Shown in pieces: positions 47,538 to 55,771 of a stretch of 64,000 nt of DNA. The stretch spans positions 1-64,000 of the forward strand of contig JADJIH010000002.1 in assembly GCA_016707115.1 (NCBI GenBank), read 5' to 3'. The position numbers and the translations under genes were made by a program. The stretch comes from Ignavibacteriales bacterium (lineage in GTDB: Bacteria > Bacteroidota > Ignavibacteria > Ignavibacteriales > Ignavibacteriaceae). The notes below the pieces were generated by a model, which did no database searches, had not been told where the DNA came from, and was given only the letters and a program-made list of their open reading frames with translations. Position 1 is the stretch's first letter. Every line of letters begins with the position of its first letter.

Positions 47538-48401
47538 TCAGTTAATATTTAATTGGACTCCCAAAGAGGCACTGAATGAACGAGTTAATCCATCCACATT
47601 TACTTCTCGTTTAATAAACGGGATAGCAAAATCAGCAAACAAAGAATAATTATTATCTATCTGATACTGAATTACTGTAAGTAAATTAAGTTGGGCTTGA
47701 TCGCTGTTTTCAACATCAATATAAGTTTCCATTGGGGCCATAGAAGCTGAGTTTACTATATTTGATTCACTTAATCTTTTTATAAATAGAATTTGCGGTG
47801 TAATATTTAATCGATCTAGTAAAAAATTATATGAAGCTCTCAAGAGTAAATCATCACCGCGCTTTAATTTTGTAATATTATCATTTCTTTCGCCAGCTAA
47901 TTGGTAACCAACTCCAAAGCCAATGTTTTTGTAATTATAGTTTATCGTAAATAGAATATCGTTTGATCCCAAGCTTGATTGATATGCCATCGGTAAGTTA
48001 TCAGCATTATCTTCACCTGTAGCAAACTTTGCTCCGATTGAAGCATCAAGAGATGAATTATTTTGTGATATAAAATTTTGTGTTACACTAATTAATAAAT
48101 CACCAACTCCATTTACATCACCTAATGAACCAGATTGAATGTTATATGGAATAGACATTTGAAATGCTGTTTTTTCTAAAACATTATAAACTGCACCTAA
48201 TAGAAAAGAGTGGTACTTTACATCATCTTCTTTACCACTTGAACCAAATTTATATCCCAAATTTATATTAAGAATATTATCCTTGTTACTATCCATTATA
48301 TGTCCCACTGAACAAACGCCTGCGTCTGAACATTGCGCAATTAACAGTACTGAGTTTCCAGAGAAAATTAGTATCAGTAAACTGAAAATTATATTTTTCA
48401 T
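47538..48401 (-). CDS. Putative outer-membrane beta-barrel protein
   Basis: A 287-residue protein with a signal peptide (NIIFSLLILIFSGNSVLLIAQ), a short Cys-containing segment (CSDAGVCSVGH), then alternating strands typical of a barrel (NILNINLGYKFG, AFQMSIPYNI, ASIGAKFATGE, FTINYNYKNIGFGVGYQLAG, QLNLLTVIQYQI, FSASLGVQLNIN). Resembles the transporter-like 'phenol degradation MetA' barrel group, but no specific family is certain. It is the second gene of the lexA-dinB run, an unusual place for an outer-membrane protein. Confidence 0.7.
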   Translation of the reverse strand: MKNIIFSLLILIFSGNSVLLIAQCSDAGVCSVGHIMDSNKDNILNINLGYKFGSSGKEDDVKYHSFLLGAVYNVLEKTAFQMSIPYNIQSGSLGDVNGVGDLLISVTQNFISQNNSSLDASIGAKFATGEDNADNLPMAYQSSLGSNDILFTINYNYKNIGFGVGYQLAGERNDNITKLKRGDDLLLRASYNFLLDRLNITPQILFIKRLSESNIVNSASMAPMETYIDVENSDQAQLNLLTVIQYQIDNNYSLFADFAIPFIKREVNVDGLTRSFSASLGVQLNIN

Positions 48402-48475
48402 TTATAAGCCTTGATTTTAATTTATATTTTTAATCTAGAATAATCTTCTTCGATAATATATTCAATAATAAAAAT

Positions 48476-49099
48476 TTAGCCTGCTTTCTTTTCCATACTT
48501 CGATAAATCCCTACCACAATCCCAACTATCTTAAACGATGGATATTTTTTATCAATTACTATTGTTTTGTACTCGGGATTTTCTGAAGCTAATTCAATTT
48601 CACTACGCTTTTTATAAAATCGTTTTACAACGGCTGCATCATTAAGTATAGCAACAACAATTTGTCCATTCTTTGGTTCAAGATTTGGGTTTACGATTAC
48701 AATATCGCCACTAAAAATGTAGGCATCTTTTAAACTATCACCTTTTACACGAAGCAAAAATGAATCTTGCGGCATTTTTGCTATTGTAGGAAGTTTAACT
48801 GTATCAATTGCATCAGGATAAATAGTTAATGGATTACCTGCTGCAACTTCACCCAGTATTGGTCGAGGTACAAAATATTTATCTTCTAATGTAAGTTCTA
48901 TTCCGCGGGAAAGTTTAGGACTTTTTCTGATATATCCTTTTTTTTCAATTGCTTGAAAATGCTGTTGAACAGTCGCACGATTTTTATATCCAAAATGCTT
49001 TGCTACATCGGCAAGTGTTGGTGGAATTCCCTTCCCTCTTATTTGATCAATAAGAAAATCTAAAATGTCCTTTTGGATTGCTGTTAGCTCTTTTTGCAT
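48476..49099 (-). CDS. lexA: SOS repressor LexA
   Basis: A 207-residue LexA: N-terminal winged helix (LTAIQKDILDFLIDQIRGKGIPPTLADVAKHFGYKN), the cleavage site Ala87-Gly88 in VAAGNPL, catalytic Ser122 in GDSLKDAYI and Lys159 in AAVVKRF, the same spacing as in E. coli. It represses SOS genes and cleaves itself with RecA. A perfect palindrome 26-39 bases upstream (49125-49138) suggests autoregulation. It starts a minus-strand run ending at dinB. Confidence 0.96.
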   Translation of the reverse strand: MQKELTAIQKDILDFLIDQIRGKGIPPTLADVAKHFGYKNRATVQQHFQAIEKKGYIRKSPKLSRGIELTLEDKYFVPRPILGEVAAGNPLTIYPDAIDTVKLPTIAKMPQDSFLLRVKGDSLKDAYIFSGDIVIVNPNLEPKNGQIVVAILNDAAVVKRFYKKRSEIELASENPEYKTIVIDKKYPSFKIVGIVVGIYRSMEKKAG

Positions 49100-49124
49100 A
49101 AATATACCTATAAAAAATAATTAC

Positions 49125-49138
49125 CATACATTTGTATG
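49125..49138. promoter_or_regulatory. Candidate LexA operator, CATACA-TT-TGTATG
   Basis: A perfect dyad with six-base arms and two-base centre; beyond one mismatched pair the symmetry continues with TA at both outer ends. It sits in the lexA leader, 26 bases before the ATG, the usual location for a LexA autoregulation site. It does not match the E. coli CTG-N10-CAG or Bacillus GAAC-N4-GTTC consensus, so it would be a lineage-specific box. A related dyad lies at 11294-11307. Confidence 0.55.
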
Positions 49139-49173
49139 TTAACTTAATTCGGAAAGGGGAAAATGTCAAGAGA

Positions 49174-49213
49174 GAAATAAAAAATCCCCTTAATTCTTAG
49201 AATTAAGGGGATT
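49174..49213 (-). terminator. Strong intrinsic terminator after the hybrid kinase gene
   Basis: AATCCCCTTAATTC (49183-49196) and GAATTAAGGGGATT (49200-49213) form a perfect 14-base stem with a three-base loop; on the minus strand it runs into TTTTTATTTCTC. It lies 21 bases past the hybrid kinase stop and separates that 14.6-kb run from the lexA run. Confidence 0.92.
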
Positions 49214-49234
49214 AATCATAAATGGAAGAATAAT

Positions 49235-52200
49235 TTAATACTTTGATAGAAATATCTTTTCTAAAGATTCCATCATTTTTTCTTTAAAGATTGGTTTTGA
49301 AATAAAATCATCAAATCCGGCAGCAATAAACTTTTCCTTATCACCTGGTAGAACGTAAGCTGTTACTGCAATAATTGGAATTGAACTAAACGCAGGCATC
49401 GTTTTAATGATTTTTAAAGCATCCAGACCGTTATACTCGCCCTGTAAATTTATATCCATCACAATAAAATCAAACTGATGGTTCAGTAAAAGAAGTTGAG
49501 CTTCTTCAAAACTGACCGCAAACTTAACATCATTAAGTCCTTTCATCTGGACTTTAAAAAGTATCTGTGAATCGACCTGATCCTCTATATAAAGACAGTT
49601 AAGTTTTGTTAAATCAAGTGATTGAGATGGTTTAACATCTTGAACATTATCAGATTCAGCAGCTAATTCATCTTTTATAGCTTCTGAAAGGTTTCCATGT
49701 ACATCAGTTTCATTAGAATCATAATCAATATTGCTATGACCCTCAGTTTTGTTCTGGTTCAACATTTCATAGGTTTGTATTTCTTGCTGAATTGAATCAT
49801 CTTGAATGATTTTTTGGTCAGTAAGTTTTGAAAGTAATTCTTGCGCTACTGGTGGAACGGCTTTGAATACATCGGTTGACTCATCGATTTTAGATTCAAG
49901 AGAAACATCATTTATAGTATCTATGTCATTGTTCGATAATATTATTTTTTCAGAATATTCAGGAAACTCCTCTTTATCTGATTCAGGAATATCAAACTCC
50001 CGGGCTCTCAAATTATCAGATAACTGAAGTAAAGAAATTGTCTCTTGTACTGATTCAAATCTTTGTGTTTCTGAACCGGCCGTAAAAGTAATTGGAAAAA
50101 TAAATCCTGTTTCATTTCGCACAGTAGCTGAAGACGATTTATAAAACTTTCCATCTAAATAGTGCATAAGAATTCTTGCTAAATATGTTGTTAACTTAGG
50201 CAAACCAAAATCCTTTGGATCTTTATCGTTAGCAAAAATTTGCTCTAGAACATTTGCAACATATTCTGAAGGATTGCCATACTGATCGCTGATACCAATA
50301 AGAAAGGAATCAGCATCAACCGGAAAAGCAGAAAAATAAACTTTTTTATCCTTGCTTAATCTTGAAACAACTTTGATTAAGGACAGAATAAAGTTTTCAA
50401 ATTTTTGTTTATCAGATTTAAACTTTAAGGATGAAGATATTTTACCGTACGAAAATTGAATATCATTAATCCCTGTTATGTCTTTTATGTTGTCATCCAA
50501 TTTTTCGATAACATCGGTTATAGTTATATCTTCAACCTTTAATGGGGATTTATTTTGCATTATATCTGAATACTCAACAACAGCATTCATAGTATCCATC
50601 ATCTTAATGCGGTTCTGATTAATTATTTCAGAGGCTTCTAATTGTTCTTCAGTAGGATTTTCAGTGCTGCTTATCAACTCCTGAGAAAAACCAATAATCA
50701 CATTAATCGGAGTTAAAATCTCATGAAACATTCCGGAAAGAAAATTTGAATCGGGAATAATAGTTTTATGTTGAGTAACGCTAGGTTTTTCAATAATAAC
50801 TTCTTTTACAACCTCTTTAATAACTTCTTTAACTATTTCTTTTGGTTCTTCTGAACTTAATTTTACTGATAATGGTTTTACTATAACTGTGAAGGAATCT
50901 ATTTCGCCATCAAAATCAAGAATTGGAGAAGCAGAAATTTCTGCATCAAAATGATTACCAAGTGAATCCTTAAATTTTGATTCTAAAACTACTGGGTCTT
51001 TAAGATGAGATTGAAAGATGGTAGTATTAACAATTCCTCGATCATCATCAGCAACAAGACTTGCAAAGGACGATTGAAGTATTTCCTCATTTGAATAACC
51101 AAGACTCTTAGTTACATTTTGATTAATATATGTTACAAATCCGGAGGAGTCGGTACTAAAGATCATCAAATCAGATTCATTAAAAATAATCTTAAGCATC
51201 TGATGTTGTTTTTCTTTTTCAATACTGTCCGAAATATCTTTTACTATATTGAAATGTGCTTCCTTATCGTTAAACTTAAATGAGGTTTTACTTATCTCAA
51301 CAAGAACGTTTGAACCGTCTTTTCTTCTGTGTCTGAATGGTTTACTGAATCTTGCTTCCGACGCTTCGTCTCCAAAGGAATCTAATAAGGTCTGAATATC
51401 TTCAGGAGCATAAAGATCTGTAAGATCCATTTGAAGGAATTCTTCACGGTTGTAACCGTATAACTTAATAGCTGCATCGTTTACTTCAAGAAATTTTAAA
51501 TTTTCTTTATCATAAACGAATATTGGCTCCGGATTTCTTTGAATTAAAATATCGAACATTGTTCCTCTATGCATTAAAATATTTTGGAGTTCGTTTTCAG
51601 AATTTTTAATTTCATTCTGTGCTTCAATCGTAATAAAAACGTTTGATTTATTTTTTTCTAAATTTAATATTTTTACAAGTAACAATTGAAAATTAACTTG
51701 TAAAGAATCAACCGAATTTTGATTTTTTGTTATTTGAACAAATTCTTCTGTTTTATCACTCTTAATAAATGAATTGATTTGCTTAACAATACTTAGTGGA
51801 AATATTTCATCAATTCTCTTATCAGGTAACTCTTTCGTCTTAATATTAAAGAATTCATTAAATTTTTCATTTATTCCCTTTACAACTCCATCAGAAGTTA
51901 GGTATGCTGAAGGCTTGGGAAAACTATTTACCAAAGCACTAAAGAATTCTTCTTCTCCCCAAAAGTTACAATAATCGTACATATTATCAACAATTAGACC
52001 AACCATTGCAATTATTTTATTAAAATTGTCTACAAGTGGTATCTGAATAATGCTCTGAATTACCTCAAAATTTTTAACTTTTTTGCTAAATCCATCTAAA
52101 ATTATTTGCTGCGTATTAAGTATAACATACTGATCCAGCATTTTATAAATTGCTTTTTGATGAGGCGGTAAAAATGCCTCATGTTTTTTGCCGGCTGCAA

Positions 52201-52807
52201 AAGAAGTTTCAATTCCCAAAATACTAGCATATGAATTATTAACCGCAATTAGTTTACTCTCAACATCCTTAATCCAGATAGGATGGTCGTAATGATCAAT
52301 TAAATTTTGAACTCTTTTAAAGGATATAATTGTAAAAGGTGCAAACTTTTGTAATTCGGATATGAGTGCCTTTACAGGATTGTTTTTATCAGATAAGAAA
52401 TTTTTGAATGAACTAATTTTTATTTTACTTAAAAGATGATCTGTATTAATATTTTCGGTACTTCTAAAAACCAAAATCACATTTACATTATCATCTGCTT
52501 GGATAGGTTCTACAGCTAAATCGAATACTACACTATCTCCTGATTTTAAATTAATTAATGTGTTTTTAAAAATATTTTTTTGGAAAGCATTCAAAACAGG
52601 CCCGATAAAATCACTTATTTCCTGAACAGTTTCTTTTTCAAAAACCTGATCTAAAGAAATATGGTAATCATCTATAGTAAATAACGCGGAAGCTTTTTGA
52701 TTTGTAAAAATAATTTCAAAAGATTCATCTAAAATAATAAGTGGATCACCATGATAATCGGCATTTCTACCTAGAATATCGAGCCACTCTTTATTTTTTA
52801 TTTCCAC
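49235..52807 (-). CDS. Multi-PAS hybrid histidine-kinase-like protein with degraded ATPase domain and receiver
   Basis: A soluble 1190-residue protein with no membrane helix. Several PAS-type regions occupy about residues 1-660 (for example FEIIFTNQKASALFTID, DHPIWIKDVESKLIAVNNSY, NPEPIFVYDKENLKFLEVNDAA, FSTDSSGFVTYINQNVTKSLGYS). A KEV-repeat linker (VKEVIKEVVKEVI) leads to a HisKA-like helix with His in FHEILTPINVIIGF. The next part should be the ATPase domain, but the N-box Asn is missing (FENFILSLIKVVSRL) and the G1 box reads ISDQYGNPSEY, so ATP use is doubtful. An acidic linker and a receiver end the protein (phosphoacceptor Asp in FIVMDINLQ; conserved Lys in FISKPIF). The start is a GTG. 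It closes the polysaccharide-like run and may act as an adaptor or sensor. Confidence 0.82.
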   Translation of the reverse strand: MEIKNKEWLDILGRNADYHGDPLIILDESFEIIFTNQKASALFTIDDYHISLDQVFEKETVQEISDFIGPVLNAFQKNIFKNTLINLKSGDSVVFDLAVEPIQADDNVNVILVFRSTENINTDHLLSKIKISSFKNFLSDKNNPVKALISELQKFAPFTIISFKRVQNLIDHYDHPIWIKDVESKLIAVNNSYASILGIETSFAAGKKHEAFLPPHQKAIYKMLDQYVILNTQQIILDGFSKKVKNFEVIQSIIQIPLVDNFNKIIAMVGLIVDNMYDYCNFWGEEEFFSALVNSFPKPSAYLTSDGVVKGINEKFNEFFNIKTKELPDKRIDEIFPLSIVKQINSFIKSDKTEEFVQITKNQNSVDSLQVNFQLLLVKILNLEKNKSNVFITIEAQNEIKNSENELQNILMHRGTMFDILIQRNPEPIFVYDKENLKFLEVNDAAIKLYGYNREEFLQMDLTDLYAPEDIQTLLDSFGDEASEARFSKPFRHRRKDGSNVLVEISKTSFKFNDKEAHFNIVKDISDSIEKEKQHQMLKIIFNESDLMIFSTDSSGFVTYINQNVTKSLGYSNEEILQSSFASLVADDDRGIVNTTIFQSHLKDPVVLESKFKDSLGNHFDAEISASPILDFDGEIDSFTVIVKPLSVKLSSEEPKEIVKEVIKEVVKEVIIEKPSVTQHKTIIPDSNFLSGMFHEILTPINVIIGFSQELISSTENPTEEQLEASEIINQNRIKMMDTMNAVVEYSDIMQNKSPLKVEDITITDVIEKLDDNIKDITGINDIQFSYGKISSSLKFKSDKQKFENFILSLIKVVSRLSKDKKVYFSAFPVDADSFLIGISDQYGNPSEYVANVLEQIFANDKDPKDFGLPKLTTYLARILMHYLDGKFYKSSSATVRNETGFIFPITFTAGSETQRFESVQETISLLQLSDNLRAREFDIPESDKEEFPEYSEKIILSNNDIDTINDVSLESKIDESTDVFKAVPPVAQELLSKLTDQKIIQDDSIQQEIQTYEMLNQNKTEGHSNIDYDSNETDVHGNLSEAIKDELAAESDNVQDVKPSQSLDLTKLNCLYIEDQVDSQILFKVQMKGLNDVKFAVSFEEAQLLLLNHQFDFIVMDINLQGEYNGLDALKIIKTMPAFSSIPIIAVTAYVLPGDKEKFIAAGFDDFISKPIFKEKMMESLEKIFLSKY

Positions 52808-52825
52808 CTTTTGAAAACCACTTCG

Positions 52826-54094
52826 TTAAAATGTTGAAATTGTAACTTCATTGGAATATTCTGAAAATCGATTTAAATCATATCCTCTGATTCTATATGT
52901 GTAAACATTATTAGTTTCAACATTAAAATCCAGATAAAGATTTACGCCTGCATCAATTCTTCGCAAGAGAGTGTAAGAACTTAAATCGGTTTTTCTTTCT
53001 ATGTCAAAATACAAAATATTATTGTCCGAACTATTCCAATTTAATTGAATAACTCTAACAGAACTATTGTATGTTGCTGTAAGATTTGTTGGAGGAAGCA
53101 AAATTCCTGAAGTGATTTTAATACTTACAGTATTACTAATTGCCGAGTCTTCATTACTGTATGCTACAACTCTGTATTGATAAGTTGAACCTATAATTAG
53201 GCCGTTTCCGGAATCTTTAAATGTTGTAGTATTTTTTGTCAACGCAGCAATACGATTAAAAAATCCATCTGATGAACTTCTTTGAACAGCAAAATAATTT
53301 TCATTATCACTATTGTCTTTCCAATTCAAAAGGACATTTGATATTCCCGAAACATTTGCTGAAAGATTGGTTGGAGGGAAAATATTGCCTGATGAAATTA
53401 TTCCGGCAGTATTTATTTCAACGCTAAATTCTGAAAACCCCGAAATCTTAAATCCACGTACTTTATAAAAATAAATATTAGTCGTATCAAGGTTATTGTC
53501 ATTAGTATTATTGGATTTTCCCGTAAGTTCTTGATGTAAAAAATACTCTCCATCAAGATTTACCTTTCGCCAAAGCTCATATTTTTCAACATAACGCGAA
53601 GTATCTTTCCAACTAATATTAACTGATCCATCATTGAATTTTAGTAAAGCTAGGTTATATGGCTTGAATGGGATTCTATTATCATTCGTTACCAGCAATT
53701 CTGTTACAGTATTACTCTTTTGTGATGTGCCATCTGTATCATAATAAATTAAATACAAATTCATCTTTTGACCGATTAAAGTAGAATCAAGTTGGAAATT
53801 TATCGTTGGCGCAGTACCGTTACTATTTGGCGGGATATTTTTGACAAATGTACCATTAACATATAATTCAAGAAATTTTATAGAGTAAGGCTGTGTAATG
53901 GAATAAACAATTTCGTTATTCCCTTCCATCAAAGTTCCATCAGAAGAGGGTGATATGATTTGAATTTTCAAATTTGATGGGTTTGAATTCTGATTTGGAT
54001 CAGAACTAAGATCTGCACAAGACTGTGAAATTATTATTAGGATTACTATTAAAATCGAAAAGGTATTGTTTTTTTTTAATAACCATTTTTTCAT
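52826..54094 (-). CDS. Lipoprotein with fibronectin type III-like domains
   Basis: A 422-residue protein with a lipoprotein signal peptide (FSILIVILIIISQSC, Cys26). After an Ig-like segment (IQIISPSSDGTLMEGNNEIVYSI ... LELYVNGTFVKNI) come three FN3-like units, each with a 'LxWxDxS...YxVxR...G' pattern (VNISWKDTSRYVEKYELWRK; VLLNWKDNSDNENYFAVQRSS; IQLNWNSSDNNILYFDIERK). Such modules often bind carbohydrate or other proteins at the cell surface. It lies between the GATase-like gene and the hybrid kinase in one minus-strand run, so it is probably part of the exported-polymer machinery. Confidence 0.82.
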   Translation of the reverse strand: MKKWLLKKNNTFSILIVILIIISQSCADLSSDPNQNSNPSNLKIQIISPSSDGTLMEGNNEIVYSITQPYSIKFLELYVNGTFVKNIPPNSNGTAPTINFQLDSTLIGQKMNLYLIYYDTDGTSQKSNTVTELLVTNDNRIPFKPYNLALLKFNDGSVNISWKDTSRYVEKYELWRKVNLDGEYFLHQELTGKSNNTNDNNLDTTNIYFYKVRGFKISGFSEFSVEINTAGIISSGNIFPPTNLSANVSGISNVLLNWKDNSDNENYFAVQRSSSDGFFNRIAALTKNTTTFKDSGNGLIIGSTYQYRVVAYSNEDSAISNTVSIKITSGILLPPTNLTATYNSSVRVIQLNWNSSDNNILYFDIERKTDLSSYTLLRRIDAGVNLYLDFNVETNNVYTYRIRGYDLNRFSEYSNEVTISTF

Positions 54095-54126
54095 TTTTTA
54101 TCTAATCCTAATTACAAATAATCTAT

Positions 54127-55749
54127 TTATTCAAGCGTAAAGTTGATCTTAATTTTATTCAAAGAATTCGGAAGAATTTTATCTAATTTGATTCTAATTC
54201 CACCAGCAGTATCATCGAAATAATATTCTAACAACGATTTATTAAGTGATATAGTTAAAGTTTTTCTGTCAATATTCTGAGCAAAGTTTAGAAAAACATT
54301 TAGATCACTAACCAATAAAGGATTTTTATTATTTAACCATATTTCAATTTCATTATCTGATATATTTTTAATCTCACAAGTTATTCTCTCTCTAACACTC
54401 CACCATCTATTTATTGTCGGTAGTGTAGTAAAATTAAATTTGCGTGATCTGATTTTATTTATCATTTCCAGTAATTCATCTTCTGGATTAACTTCGCAAT
54501 CAATTTTAGGATTGTAATTCAAAAAATTAATTACATTTATAGAAAACGGAAGTTCGTTAGACTTTACGAATGGAATTAATAACAAATCTTTATTATGATA
54601 TTTTGGGAGTCCAGGAGCTTGTTCATCATAAAGGATTTCATTTATCCCGGCAGCGCTTATCAAACCTAAATCTATGTTTTCTAAAGCTTGTTTTTTGACA
54701 AGAAGTGTAGATAATTCAACTCCATAGTCTCGATTAAAGTTTTCTATTAATTCAATTACGCTGTTAGAAGTATAATTAGCAATTCCTGATAAATCAAAAA
54801 TGATTTCATCAAACGCGAATTTGGTTAAAATCTCTTTTGAAACTTCCAGATCAGGATTTACAATAAGATTAGGTCTCATCTCATTTTTCTGCAAAACATC
54901 AATCAGTTCAGATTCAAGAGCATTATTGTATTGAAGCGTAACTATTACTGGAGAAGATATACTCTCATAAAATGCATCAATATAAGTATCCGGTTTTTTA
55001 TCCATCCAACTTATAGTATTCAAAATGAGTTTCTTAAATGCAGCTAAATCTTCTTTGCCTCCAATAACATCATTTAAATCAAATCCTGAAAATAGGAATC
55101 TTCCCTTTCCATTAGATCCATAAACAATTGAAGAATTTGATGAATCATAACTACTTTTATCTAAATAATATCCAGCTGGAGCTACTTTGTTTTCGATCAC
55201 ATCACAAATTGCTCCCTGATTCTTATTTGAAATCTGCAGAATCAATTCATCATCAATATTAAAATGATTCAAATGATTTGGTAAGAGAGAATGGAAATAG
55301 CTCATACTTTCTGATGATACAGTTTCAATATTCTTTAATCCCAAAAGTGTTTTGAGATTCTGGTATTCATTTATACTGCTTTCTTGAAACATTAATTTTG
55401 ATCCAGAACTGATAATAGAATTTCCACTTACTAAGAATTTTTGTAGAGCTTCCATCTGAACAAATGAGATGAAGTTTACAGAAGGTAAAATCAATATATC
55501 ATACTCTTCATCAATACCAGATTCAAGATCATCATCATAAATAACTGAATAAGGGATTCGCTCTTGCATTAGAAACAATTCCCATGAAGTTATCACCTCC
55601 ATAACTTTATTGGAGTTAGCATCGATATTATTTTCAGTTAATTCCGAATATAGAATTGCGATTCTTGGCTGAGCATAAATCAGATCCTGAGAAATTAAAA
55701 CTCCGAATAGAATGATTAGAATTGAAAATATTTTTAAATGATGATACAA
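54127..55749 (-). CDS. Secreted GATase-like protein, paralogue of the next gene
   Basis: A 540-residue protein with a signal peptide (FSILIILFGVLISQDLIYA). The first domain (PRIAILYSELTENNIDANSNKVMEVITSWELFL ... YDILILPSVNFISFVQMEALQKFLVSGNSIISSGS) matches the N-terminal GATase-like domain of the upstream 632-residue protein, including GKGRFLFSGFDLNDVIGGKEDL. The remainder follows the same order (a weak barrel-like region, IDLGLISAAGINE) but has no trace of a deacetylase metal site, and ends in a beta-rich domain (ISDNEIEIWLNNKNPLLV). It appears to be a shortened, further-diverged duplicate. The start is a TTG at 55749, 22 bases past the upstream gene. Confidence 0.7.
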   Translation of the reverse strand: MYHHLKIFSILIILFGVLISQDLIYAQPRIAILYSELTENNIDANSNKVMEVITSWELFLMQERIPYSVIYDDDLESGIDEEYDILILPSVNFISFVQMEALQKFLVSGNSIISSGSKLMFQESSINEYQNLKTLLGLKNIETVSSESMSYFHSLLPNHLNHFNIDDELILQISNKNQGAICDVIENKVAPAGYYLDKSSYDSSNSSIVYGSNGKGRFLFSGFDLNDVIGGKEDLAAFKKLILNTISWMDKKPDTYIDAFYESISSPVIVTLQYNNALESELIDVLQKNEMRPNLIVNPDLEVSKEILTKFAFDEIIFDLSGIANYTSNSVIELIENFNRDYGVELSTLLVKKQALENIDLGLISAAGINEILYDEQAPGLPKYHNKDLLLIPFVKSNELPFSINVINFLNYNPKIDCEVNPEDELLEMINKIRSRKFNFTTLPTINRWWSVRERITCEIKNISDNEIEIWLNNKNPLLVSDLNVFLNFAQNIDRKTLTISLNKSLLEYYFDDTAGGIRIKLDKILPNSLNKIKINFTLE

Positions 55750-55771
55750 TTTTACTTTATTAGTATTATAG

